A DNA stretch of 14,637 nt from Janthinobacterium lividum (GCA_945864765.1 CAMBDR010000033.1:1-14637); one strand, 5' to 3'. Counted from the stretch's first letter, positions 7,249 through 14,211 are shown. A program made the numbers and translations. Notes: generated by a model not told the origin, from the sequence alone.

Positions 7249-7986
7249 ATGTCATTGAAGCGCTCATCCTGGTTTCGCTCATGGTTTGGCTTAGACCCCC
7301 TGTCTTTGCCAAGCATGACCATCCGGCAAAAATGGCCATGGCCATGGCGGCTGGCTTTGTTGGTGCTGGCTTTGGCGGTGTTTGGTTTGACGCTGTGGTG
7401 GGCCTACACCTTGGGGCGCGGCGGCATGGGCAATATCAAAAACCTCGGCAGCTTGGAGCAACAACTGGTGCAATTGACCAAAGAGCGGGATAAATTATTG
7501 AGCGAGGCCAATGCCGCCGAGTCCAAGTTAAATATGGAACACGCAGCCCAGCAGCAGTGGATGAAACAAGCCAAAAGCCTGGAGCTGGAAACGAATCGCT
7601 TAAAAGAAGACCTGGCCTTTTTTGAAAGTTTGATTCCTGCCGATATTGGCCAGCGCGGGATTGCGATTCGGCGCATGAATGTTGAGACTGTGGCCGGTAA
7701 TCAGTTGCGCTATCGGGTGCTGGTGATGCAAGGCGGTGGCAAGGGCGCGGCAGAATTTAACGGCGCATTGCAATTGCTGGTGAATGGACAGCAAGCGGGT
7801 AAAGGGGTAGTGTTGCAGTTTCCCGATGCCAAGGCGCAAAATACCGAGCAATTTAAAATTGGATTTAAACATTACCAGCGGCTCGAAGGCGTCATCACGC
7901 TGCCCGACGGCATGCTGGCCAAAACGGTGCAGGCAAGGGTGTTGGAGCGTGGCCAAATACGGGCGCAACAATCGGCGAATTTGTGA
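7249..7986 (+). CDS. DUF6776-type membrane-anchored coiled-coil protein
   Basis: The 245-residue protein has a basic Trp-rich N terminus, one transmembrane helix at about residues 33-53 (LALLVLALAVFGLTLWWAY), a coiled-coil segment at about 66-125 (LEQQLVQLTKERDKLL, LELETNRLKEDLAFFESL), and a C-terminal beta-rich domain containing YRVLVMQGGGKGAAEF and GVITLPDG. The C terminus is probably periplasmic. I recognise this arrangement, and its place between argC and a bactofilin gene, from DUF6776 proteins of betaproteobacteria. The function is unknown; an envelope or cell-shape role with the bactofilin is inference. No clear ribosome site precedes the ATG at 7249, only 6 bp after argC, so translation is probably coupled. 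An internal ATG at 7318, 24 residues in, is a less likely start. Confidence 0.85.
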   Translation: MSLKRSSWFRSWFGLDPLSLPSMTIRQKWPWPWRLALLVLALAVFGLTLWWAYTLGRGGMGNIKNLGSLEQQLVQLTKERDKLLSEANAAESKLNMEHAAQQQWMKQAKSLELETNRLKEDLAFFESLIPADIGQRGIAIRRMNVETVAGNQLRYRVLVMQGGGKGAAEFNGALQLLVNGQQAGKGVVLQFPDAKAQNTEQFKIGFKHYQRLEGVITLPDGMLAKTVQARVLERGQIRAQQSANL

Positions 7987-7996
7987 GGAAATAATT

Positions 7997-8395
7997 ATGT
8001 TTGGACGAAATTCTAAAAGTACCATCGAAAGTTTAATCGGTGGTGCAACCCGGATACAGGGCGATATTCTCTTCAAAGGCGGTTTGCGCATCGATGGCCA
8101 GGTGTTTGGCAATGTGCGCGCCGAGCCGGGACAAGCCAGTTTGCTGATTATTTCCGAGCAGGCGCGGATTGAAGGTGAAGTCCACGGTGCCCATTTAATT
8201 GTTAATGGAGAAATTATTGGCCCTGTTTTCTCCAGTGAATTACTTGAATTACAGCCAAAAGCCCGTATTATTGGAGATGTGAGTTATAAACGTCTGGAAA
8301 TGCATGGCGGTGCCTTGGTTTCGGGTAAGTTGACGCATGATCAGGCGGGCGAACAGGTATTGCAATTGGCGGCACCGTTGGCAGTTCAAGCGTAA
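7997..8395 (+). CDS. Bactofilin family cytoskeletal protein
   Basis: Bactofilins polymerise into filaments that scaffold wall enzymes and shape cells. The 132-residue product begins MFGRNSKSTIESLIGGATRIQGDI and continues with the repeated G-x-I/V-x-G pattern of the beta-helix core (GGLRIDGQVFGNVRA, ARIEGEVHGAHLIVNGEIIG, ARIIGDVSYKRLEMHGGALVSG). The short tails are typical of small bactofilins. No membrane segment is present. The ribosome site GAGGA overlaps the stop of the DUF6776-type gene (7985-7989), placing both in one transcript, 7 bp from the ATG at 7997. In-frame sequence upstream lacks a good start. Known bactofilins often work with M23 peptidases; such a gene lies 2.5 kb away on the other strand. 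The gene could be labelled ccmA or bacA in some annotations. Confidence 0.95.
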   Translation: MFGRNSKSTIESLIGGATRIQGDILFKGGLRIDGQVFGNVRAEPGQASLLIISEQARIEGEVHGAHLIVNGEIIGPVFSSELLELQPKARIIGDVSYKRLEMHGGALVSGKLTHDQAGEQVLQLAAPLAVQA

Positions 8396-8410
8396 GAAGT
8401 CAACTCAGTC

Positions 8411-8416
8411 TATAAT
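8411..8416 (+). promoter_or_regulatory. Likely -10 element (TATAAT) of erpA
   Basis: A consensus TATAAT lies 85 bp before erpA and 15 bp after the bactofilin stop. The -35 is weak: TTCAAG at 8385-8390 is 20 bp upstream. I found no clear IscR-type site by eye. Confidence 0.5.
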
Positions 8417-8501
8417 AGCCCGCAACCGGATTGATTATGCCGTTTCAGGCGTATTTGGAATTGTTTGCAATTTAATTTTTGTACCATCACAGGAGTTCAT
8501 C

Positions 8502-8852
8502 ATGAATGCTGTCACCGACATGCCCGCACCGCTGGTTTTTACCGATAGCGCGGCATCCAAGGTTGCCGAATTGATCGAGGAAGAAGGCAATCCCGAATTA
8601 AAATTACGTGTCTTTGTCCAGGGCGGTGGCTGTTCCGGCTTCCAATATGGCTTTACTTTTGATGAAGTGGTGAATGACGACGATACCACCATGGTGAAAA
8701 ATGGCGTATCGCTATTAATCGACGCCATGAGCTATCAATATCTGGTGGGCGCAGAAATTGATTATAAAGACGATTTGGAAGGCGCGCAGTTTGTCATTAA
8801 AAACCCGAATGCGACTTCAACTTGCGGCTGCGGTTCCTCGTTTACGCCTTGA
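8502..8852 (+). CDS. erpA: Iron-sulfur cluster insertion protein ErpA
   Basis: ErpA is an A-type carrier that delivers iron-sulfur clusters to target enzymes in the cytoplasm. The 116-residue protein has the three conserved cysteines: Cys44 in QGGGCSGFQYGF, and Cys108 and Cys110 in STCGCGSSF. LVFTDSAASKVAELIEEE and VGAEIDYKDDLEGAQFVIKNPNA are typical of ErpA rather than IscA or SufA. The frame is open upstream, but AGGAG (8491-8495) lies 6 nt before the ATG at 8502, so I start there. It has its own -10 element and is followed by a strong hairpin, so it is probably a single-gene transcript, with some read-through possible from the argC group. Nothing is missing or unusual. Confidence 0.96.
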   Translation: MNAVTDMPAPLVFTDSAASKVAELIEEEGNPELKLRVFVQGGGCSGFQYGFTFDEVVNDDDTTMVKNGVSLLIDAMSYQYLVGAEIDYKDDLEGAQFVIKNPNATSTCGCGSSFTP

Positions 8853-8871
8853 TTTACCCCGCTTTACCCTG

Positions 8872-8902
8872 AAAATACGGCAGCATTTTGTTGCCGTATT
8901 TT
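8872..8902. terminator. Bidirectional hairpin terminator between erpA and the lipoprotein gene
   Basis: AAAATACGGCA (8872-8882) pairs perfectly with TGCCGTATTTT (8892-8902) around a 9-nt loop. Each arm ends in a T-run on its own strand, so it can stop both erpA (plus) and the convergent lipoprotein gene (minus). Confidence 0.85.
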
Positions 8903-8917
8903 GCGCTATTACCGCTA

Positions 8918-9643
8918 TCACCGCCCCTCTCTGGGTGGGCCGCGCCAAACGGTTTTTGAACCCGGCGCGGAGCAATTCCCGCCGAAACTCATTTCATACC
9001 AAAAATAAAAGCCTGTGCCAGTGTCCCAGCCCGGATTGATCAGGCTCGCCGCGCCCGAGCTGGTTTGGGGGCGAGTATCACCCTGGGAAAAAAATGCGCT
9101 GCTCGCCATCGATTGGGCGAGAGCGTTTTCACCCAGCCAATAGCAGGTGAATTCGGGAGCCGTCACCATGGTGGTGGGGGTACAGGGTGCGCCAAAGCCG
9201 CTGATCGAACCATCGGCATTGGCTTTAAATACGCCAGTCCAAAGTACGGGCGGCGCACCCGCGACCGGGTTGCTACCTTTATAGGCGCGCGTGGTGAGGC
9301 CAAAGGTTTCGCCAGTTTGGGCATTGTAGAGCGGAACCCGTGTGGGCAGGGTTTCCACCACCAGGCTTTCCAGGAAAGTGATGCCAGCTTGCCCCGCCGC
9401 GCCATATTGTTGGGTTGGAAAATGGCAAGCCTTCAGATATTTGAAACTGGCATTACCACCATCCGGCGCAAGTGATGCAAACAGGCGCGCCAGCATGGGG
9501 GCAGGTGAAGGTGTCGGGGCAGGCGTTGGGCTGGTCACGCTGCCCGTATTGGTGCTGCCGCCGCCACCCCCACCACACGCGACCAGTGCGGTGCCCAGGG
9601 TAAAGCAGCAGAAACCGTTGCAAAAGAGAGTAGAGGTGCGCAT
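8918..9643 (-). CDS. Predicted lipoprotein of unknown function
   Basis: The 241-residue protein has a signal peptide with two odd Cys residues in the hydrophobic part and a lipobox LVAC at residues 20-23, so Cys23 should be lipidated. Next come a glycine run (24-29) and a Thr/Pro linker (SPTPAPTPSPAP), a flexible spacer lifting the domain off the membrane. The globular part has five Cys-containing or aromatic segments, such as YLKACHFPTQQYG, TTRAYKGSNPVAG, FGAPCTPTT, EFTCYWLGENALAQ and GFYFWYEMSFGGNCS. The tail RGPPREGR is unusually basic. I do not recognise a family. The start at 9643 has GGAA about 7 nt upstream. It lies 148 bp downstream of anmK on the same strand and converges with erpA at a shared hairpin. 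Function is unknown. Confidence 0.75.
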   Translation of the reverse strand: MRTSTLFCNGFCCFTLGTALVACGGGGGGSTNTGSVTSPTPAPTPSPAPMLARLFASLAPDGGNASFKYLKACHFPTQQYGAAGQAGITFLESLVVETLPTRVPLYNAQTGETFGLTTRAYKGSNPVAGAPPVLWTGVFKANADGSISGFGAPCTPTTMVTAPEFTCYWLGENALAQSMASSAFFSQGDTRPQTSSGAASLINPGWDTGTGFYFWYEMSFGGNCSAPGSKTVWRGPPREGR

Positions 9644-9662
9644 AAAGTTCCGGGTTCAAAGT

Positions 9663-9740
9663 TCATCAATCAAAGCGTTAGCGTAAGCGTAAAACGCTGT
9701 GAGGTAAACCGGATTTTGGCGGATTTTGTTTGATTGATGA
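9663..9740. repeat. Nested inverted repeats between anmK and the lipoprotein gene
   Basis: TCATCAATCAAA (9663-9674) and TTTGATTGATGA (9729-9740) are perfect 12-bp inverted copies around 54 bp. Inside are a second inverted pair, AGCGTT (9674-9679) and AACGCT (9693-9698), about three tandem units of the hexamer GCGTAA or close variants (9675-9692), and two direct copies of GGATTTTG (9711-9718, 9721-9728). Confidence 0.7.
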
Positions 9741-9791
9741 TGATCTGTGCCGTGGCGGCTCAGGATGTTGCTGAAATACCCGTCCAGAGCT

Positions 9792-10910
9792 TCATGCCGG
9801 GTAGCAGGCACCCAAAATGCGCCCACCCCTGGCACCGGTCACGTGCGGTAAATTGCCATTTTCAGCGTGGACATGGCGGTACGCCAACCAGGCAAAGGCC
9901 AGTCCTTCCACCTGAGCCGGTGCCACGCCCAGGCTGGCGGTGCTATCGACCGTGATGCCCGGTAAGGCTTGTGCCAGTAATTGACACAGATGGCGGTTAT
10001 TGGCCCCACCACCACACACATATAGCGCAGTCAGTTGGGTGCTGCAGCGCAACAACATGTCGGCGATGCTTTGTGCGGTGAAAGCGCACAGGGTGGCTTG
10101 CACATCGACGGCGCTGATGCGCGAGAAGTGGCGCACATGTTGTTGCAGCCAGTCCAGGTTAAACAGATCGCGCCCGGTGCTTTTGGGCAGTGGGCGTGCC
10201 AAAAAAGGCTCGGCCAGCAAGCGTTGCAAAAGGGAAGGATGGCAGCGGCCGCTGGCAGCCCATTCGCCATCGGCATCATAGGCGCGTTGGCGCTGCAAAT
10301 TGATCCAGTCATCCAACAAGGCATTGCCCGGCCCGGTATCACAACCTTCGACCCGACCATCGCCATGCAGCACGCTGATATTACTCATGCCACCGATATT
10401 GACCACAGCGCGGCACTCGCCCGCCTTGGCAAACAGGGCCTGATGAAAGGCCGGCACCAGCGGCGCGCCTTGGCCGCCAGCGGCAATATCGCGGCTGCGA
10501 AAATCGGCTATGACATCAATGCCGGTCAATTCGGCTAACAACGCAGGGTTTTGGCTTTGGCGGGTGTAGCCCAGTTCGGGGCGGTGGCGTATGGTTTGCC
10601 CATGTGCGCCCAGGGCGCGGATTTGCTTGGCGGGTACGCCAGCTTGCTGCAAAACCAGGGTGACTGCGGCGGCGTAGAGTTGCGCCAATTCATTGCTGGC
10701 CAGCGCTTCGCGTTCAATTTCATTCTCGCCTGCTTGCTGCAGGGCCATAAATTGCTGGCGCAAGCGGGTGGAAAAAGGTAGCCAGGCGTGCGTCAGCGTG
10801 CGGCAGGTGCTGTGCTGATCAGAAAATTCGGCCAATACTGCATCGACACCATCCATGCTGGTGCCAGACATCAGGCCGATATACAGATTGCGGGTCTCAG
10901 TTTCCATCAT
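9792..10910 (-). CDS. anmK: Anhydro-N-acetylmuramic acid kinase
   Basis: AnmK hydrolyses and phosphorylates 1,6-anhydro-MurNAc to MurNAc-6-phosphate, recycling peptidoglycan fragments in the cytoplasm. The 372-residue protein carries GLMSGTSMDGVDAVL at 12-26, GAHGQTIRH at 101-109, VVNIGGMSNISVL at 169-181, CDTGPGNALLDDW at 190-202 (Asp191 matches the catalytic acid/base position) and the nucleotide-site CGGGANN at 299-305. Length is normal. It lies 49 bp after the M23 peptidase gene on the same strand, which makes wall cutting and recycling genes likely co-transcribed. The start is duplicated: ATG-ATG at 10910-10905 sits in a 13-bp tandem repeat, with only a weak GGA ribosome site 5 nt upstream. 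No nagZ, ampG or murQ gene is visible nearby. Confidence 0.96.
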   Translation of the reverse strand: MMETETRNLYIGLMSGTSMDGVDAVLAEFSDQHSTCRTLTHAWLPFSTRLRQQFMALQQAGENEIEREALASNELAQLYAAAVTLVLQQAGVPAKQIRALGAHGQTIRHRPELGYTRQSQNPALLAELTGIDVIADFRSRDIAAGGQGAPLVPAFHQALFAKAGECRAVVNIGGMSNISVLHGDGRVEGCDTGPGNALLDDWINLQRQRAYDADGEWAASGRCHPSLLQRLLAEPFLARPLPKSTGRDLFNLDWLQQHVRHFSRISAVDVQATLCAFTAQSIADMLLRCSTQLTALYVCGGGANNRHLCQLLAQALPGITVDSTASLGVAPAQVEGLAFAWLAYRHVHAENGNLPHVTGARGGRILGACYPA

Positions 10911-10939
10911 CTGTTTCCATCATCATGTTGCCATCATCA
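10900..10939. repeat. Three 13-bp near-tandem repeats over the anmK start
   Basis: GTTTCCATCATCT (10900-10912), GTTTCCATCATCA (10913-10925) and GTTGCCATCATCA (10927-10939) differ by one base from one to the next. On the minus strand each supplies an ATGATGG, so the anmK start codon exists in extra out-of-frame copies. Confidence 0.85.
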
Positions 10940-10959
10940 GCATGTACTGGCCTTGCGGT

Positions 10960-12327
10960 TTAGCGCATCGATACCAGGCGGTTGGCTCCCGGCGTTGCAT
11001 TTGGACGCAGCAAGGCAAAGCGGTGGATCATTTCCCCCGCCACATCATGGAAATGCGCCATTTGATTCGATGTCAGCGGTGCCTGATTGGGAATGTCGAT
11101 CGAGAGCGGATCACGCGCTTCGTTGCTAACCCGAAACTCATAATGCAAATGGGGGCCGGTGGCCCAGCCAGTACTGCCCACATAACCAATTAAATCGCCT
11201 TGGCGCACTTGGCTACCCCTGTGGATGCCGGGAGCAAAGCGACTCATATGCGCATAGGCGGTGCTGTAATTGGACCAATGCTTGATCACTACCTGATTGC
11301 CGTAGCCATTTTGCACGCCAACGAATTCAACCAGGCCATCACCGGCCGCGCGAATCGGTGTGCCCGTGGCGGCGGCAAAATCGACGCCTTTATGTTGCTT
11401 CCATTGGCCCGAAATCGGGTGTACCCGCATCGAAAAGCCGGACGAGATGCGTGAAAATTCGAGGGGCGACTTGAGGAAGGCTTTTTTCAGCGATTTACCG
11501 TCGAAGGTGTAATAACCGCCGCTGCGTTCATTGCCGGGTTCTTCAAACCACACCGATTGATAGGTATTGTTGGCATTGGAAAACTCACCCGCCAATACGC
11601 GCCCGGCGCGCACGAATTCGCCATCTTGCCAAAATGTTTCGTAGACCACATTAAAGTGATCACCCCGGCGCAAATCGGTCGCGAAATCGATATTGGTTTC
11701 AAACATCTCGATGATTTGCTTGGCGATATTGCCGGGAATTTGCGCCGCGTCGGTGGCGGCATAGAGCGAAGATTTGATATCGCCGGTATGCATTTCAATG
11801 CGACGTTCCAGCTTGCTGGCCACTTCGCTGGCACTAAAATGATCGCCTTGACGTTGTATCAGCAGGTTTTTGACCGGGCCGTCTTGGGCGTCCGAGATTC
11901 TGGCACGCAGTTCCAGTAATTCGCCCTCGTCATTCATTTCCACATGCACGCGCTTACCGTTTTTTAACTGCAATAGCGCACGGGCAGTTTTATCGGTTTT
12001 GATGAAATTGGCAGCGGCGACGTCGTGTACACCCAGGCGCTGTAGCAAGCTGGCCAACGAATCGCCGGTGCCAATATTTTCTTCGCGTATATAATGTTGA
12101 TCTTGATTCTCGGCGTTGGCAATTTGCTGGCTAAAATCGGGTAATTCGATTTCTTTGGCCAACAGCGTAACGGGCAGGTCGGCAGCGTCAGGTGCGAGTG
12201 GGACAACCCCGAAGGCACCGAAAGCGCAGATGGCTAAAACCACCGCTGTGCCGGACATGAGACGAGATTTGCGCACTAAACCAAATAATGGGCGGTCAAC
12301 GCGGTGTAAATGTTCTTGTGTAGTCAT
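10960..12327 (-). CDS. M23 (LytM-type) murein endopeptidase
   Basis: M23 enzymes cut peptide cross-links in peptidoglycan with a single zinc. The 455-residue protein has a cytoplasmic start, one membrane segment or uncleaved signal at about 25-45, a LysM/OapA-like region around 80-140 (IGTGDSLASLLQRLGV), and a C-terminal LytM domain from about 295. Zinc ligands are His312 and Asp316 in HKGVDFAA and His395 in GPHLHYEF; His360 in TAYAH is the usual catalytic partner. All are intact, so it should be an active enzyme, similar to MepM/YebA. It faces the periplasm. An extended -10 promoter lies 80 bp upstream; the ribosome site is weak. It heads the minus-strand group with anmK and is divergent from tyrS. 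A link to the bactofilin 2.5 kb away is inference. Confidence 0.95.
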   Translation of the reverse strand: MTTQEHLHRVDRPLFGLVRKSRLMSGTAVVLAICAFGAFGVVPLAPDAADLPVTLLAKEIELPDFSQQIANAENQDQHYIREENIGTGDSLASLLQRLGVHDVAAANFIKTDKTARALLQLKNGKRVHVEMNDEGELLELRARISDAQDGPVKNLLIQRQGDHFSASEVASKLERRIEMHTGDIKSSLYAATDAAQIPGNIAKQIIEMFETNIDFATDLRRGDHFNVVYETFWQDGEFVRAGRVLAGEFSNANNTYQSVWFEEPGNERSGGYYTFDGKSLKKAFLKSPLEFSRISSGFSMRVHPISGQWKQHKGVDFAAATGTPIRAAGDGLVEFVGVQNGYGNQVVIKHWSNYSTAYAHMSRFAPGIHRGSQVRQGDLIGYVGSTGWATGPHLHYEFRVSNEARDPLSIDIPNQAPLTSNQMAHFHDVAGEMIHRFALLRPNATPGANRLVSMR

Positions 12328-12406
12328 GCAATCAGTTAAAATTTGGCCTTGCGTCGATAACTGTTTTGTAGTGTGTTATCTTACGGCAAGATTAATCAGG
12401 TGCTGC

Positions 12407-12415
12407 ATTATAGCA
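12407..12415 (-). promoter_or_regulatory. Extended -10 promoter of the M23 peptidase gene
   Basis: On the minus strand TGCTATAAT is a perfect extended -10 (TGnTATAAT), which can work without a good -35; none is visible. Transcription would start near 12400, about 73 nt before the ATG. I could not pick a convincing tyrS promoter on the plus strand of this divergent spacer. Confidence 0.6.
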
Positions 12416-12461
12416 AACTCTGAAAATTTTGCTCCTTTTATTTTATCTTTATGACGGCAAT

Positions 12462-13736
12462 ATGGAAATCTCTGCTAATAAATTATTGCAAGACAATGGT
12501 GATAGTGATTCAATTAAAAAAGAAGTCACTTTTTCAGATCGGGTGATCGAGTCGCTCGCCATTGCGAAACGGGGCGTCGATGAATTATTGATAGAAACCG
12601 AGTTCGCGCGCAAGCTGGCGCGTAGCGAAGCGACGGGCAAACCCTTGCGTATCAAGCTGGGTTTGGATCCCACGGCCCCGGATTTACACCTTGGCCACAC
12701 GGTGGTCTTGAATAAAATGCGCCAATTGCAAGACCTTGGGCATACCGTGATCTTCCTCATTGGCGACTTTACTTCGATGATTGGTGATCCTTCCGGCCGC
12801 AACACCACCCGCCCGCCCTTGACGCGGGAGCAAATTGAAGCCAATGCGCAAACTTATTTCGCGCAAGCCAGTTTGGTGCTGGACCCGGCGCGCACCGAAA
12901 TTCGCTCTAACTCAGAATGGTCGGATAAATTAGGGGCGCGCGGCATGATCCAACTGGCGTCGCGCTACACGGTGGCGCGCATGATGGAGCGTGACGACTT
13001 TACCAAGCGCTTTAAAGAAGGCATTGCCATTTCGGTGCATGAGTTTTTATACCCGCTGATGCAGGGGTATGACTCGGTGGCTTTGGCGTCGGATCTGGAA
13101 TTGGGCGGCACCGATCAAAAATTCAATTTATTGGTTGGACGCGAGTTGCAAAAAGATTACGGCCAAGAGCCGCAATGTATTTTGACCATGCCTTTGCTGG
13201 AAGGCCTGGATGGCGTGGAAAAAATGTCCAAGTCGAAAAACAACTATATTGGTATTACCGAAGTGCCCAACACCATGTTTGCCAAAATCATGAGTATTTC
13301 CGATGTGATGATGTGGCGCTATTACGAGCTGCTGTCGTTCCGCTCGCTGGGCGAGATTGAGCAATTCAAGCGTCAGGTGGCGGAGGGCGCTAATCCACGG
13401 GATATTAAAGTGGCGCTGGGTAAAGAAATCGTCACGCGCTTTCATAATGCGGCGGCGGCGGATGATGCACTGACGGATTTTGTGAATCGTTCCAAGGGCG
13501 GGATTCCCGACGAGGTGGCGGACGTGCATTTGACGGGCGCGCCGTTGGCGATTGGGCCGCTGCTGAAACAAAGCGGTTTATGTGCTTCGACTGGGGAAGC
13601 CTTGCGTATGATTGATCAAAACGGCGTGAAAATTGATGGTGCGGCGGTGAGCGATAAAAGTTTAAAGTTGGAGGCGGGCCAATTTGTGATCCAGGTCGGC
13701 AAGCGTAAATTTGCCCGCATCCATTTGAGCGCGTAG
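12462..13736 (+). CDS. tyrS: Tyrosyl-tRNA synthetase
   Basis: TyrS joins tyrosine to its tRNA in the cytoplasm. The 424-residue protein shows the class I motifs HLGH at 76-79 and KMSKS at 254-258, the tyrosine-site stretch QGYDSVALASDLELGGTDQKFN at 201-222 in separate conserved parts, and a C-terminal S4 RNA-binding domain from about 360 (ALRMIDQNGVKIDGAAVSDK). The spacing fits the TyrZ-like branch common in betaproteobacteria. The frame extends to a TTG at 12429, but I prefer the ATG at 12462. No clear ribosome site precedes either, and the first 22 residues (MEISANKLLQDNGDSDS) are AT-rich and look like an extension before the family core. The dtd gene starts 5 bp after the stop, so the two are almost certainly one operon. 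Confidence 0.96.
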   Translation: MEISANKLLQDNGDSDSIKKEVTFSDRVIESLAIAKRGVDELLIETEFARKLARSEATGKPLRIKLGLDPTAPDLHLGHTVVLNKMRQLQDLGHTVIFLIGDFTSMIGDPSGRNTTRPPLTREQIEANAQTYFAQASLVLDPARTEIRSNSEWSDKLGARGMIQLASRYTVARMMERDDFTKRFKEGIAISVHEFLYPLMQGYDSVALASDLELGGTDQKFNLLVGRELQKDYGQEPQCILTMPLLEGLDGVEKMSKSKNNYIGITEVPNTMFAKIMSISDVMMWRYYELLSFRSLGEIEQFKRQVAEGANPRDIKVALGKEIVTRFHNAAAADDALTDFVNRSKGGIPDEVADVHLTGAPLAIGPLLKQSGLCASTGEALRMIDQNGVKIDGAAVSDKSLKLEAGQFVIQVGKRKFARIHLSA

Positions 13737-13741
13737 TTTTT

Positions 13742-14182
13742 ATGATTGCCTTATTACAGCGCGTCAGCCATGCGCGGGTGGAAGTGGCGGGTGAAGTCAT
13801 TGGCCAAATCGGCCCCGGTTTAATGGTATTGCTGTGTGCCGAGCGCAATGATACTGAACGCCTGGCCGATGCTTTGCTGACCAGGTTGCTCGGCTACCGG
13901 GTATTTTCCGATGAGGCCGGCAAAATGAACCGCAGCGTGCGTGATGTGGCGGGCGGGTTGTTGCTGGTGCCGCAATTCACTTTGGCGGCTGATACCCGTT
14001 CGGGCACGCGGCCCTCGTTTAGTCCGGCGGCCCCGCCGGAGTTGGGGCGTTCTTTGTTCGATTATTTTCTGGCGCATGCGCGGCAAAAACATCCGGTGGT
14101 GGAAAGCGGTGCGTTTGGGGCGGATATGCAAGTGTCGCTGACCAATGATGGGCCAGTGACGATTTGGTTGCAGGCGAATTAA
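13742..14182 (+). CDS. dtd: D-aminoacyl-tRNA deacylase
   Basis: Dtd removes D-amino acids such as D-tyrosine wrongly attached to tRNA and also clears glycine from tRNA-Ala, a proofreading step in the cytoplasm. The 146-residue protein has MIALLQRVSHARVEV at the start, GYRVFSDEAGKMN at 51-63, and the cross-subunit Gly-Pro motif NDGPVTIWLQ at 135-144. The first active-site motif, usually SQFTLxA, reads PQFTLAAD here, with Pro77 in place of Ser; Thr80 is kept. Length is normal. The gene lies 5 bp after tyrS with no visible ribosome site, implying translational coupling. Pairing the charging enzyme for tyrosine with the enzyme that removes D-tyrosine makes functional sense. Confidence 0.97.
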   Translation: MIALLQRVSHARVEVAGEVIGQIGPGLMVLLCAERNDTERLADALLTRLLGYRVFSDEAGKMNRSVRDVAGGLLLVPQFTLAADTRSGTRPSFSPAAPPELGRSLFDYFLAHARQKHPVVESGAFGADMQVSLTNDGPVTIWLQAN

Positions 14183-14205
14183 TGGTTTATGCCAAAAGTG
14201 CATAT

Positions 14206-14211
14206 TATAAT
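14206..14211 (+). promoter_or_regulatory. Possible -10 element (TATAAT) of the right-edge gene
   Basis: TATAAT lies 82 bp before the right-edge start codon. TGGTTT (14183-14188), 17 bp upstream, is a poor -35. Because ATTATAAT is nearly symmetric, direction is not certain. Confidence 0.4.

Noticed and set aside
9065..9475. 136-codon plus-strand frame across the lipoprotein gene
   Set aside because: The minus-strand frame has a lipobox, a linker and a plausible ribosome site; this plus-strand frame has none of these and reads through the same bases.
10035..10538. 167-codon plus-strand frame opposite anmK
   Set aside because: AnmK motifs on the minus strand are intact over this entire stretch, so the plus frame is an antisense shadow.
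10900..10939. CRISPR-like repeats near anmK
   Set aside because: Units are only 13 bp, adjacent or one base apart, with no spacers, so this is a local tandem duplication.
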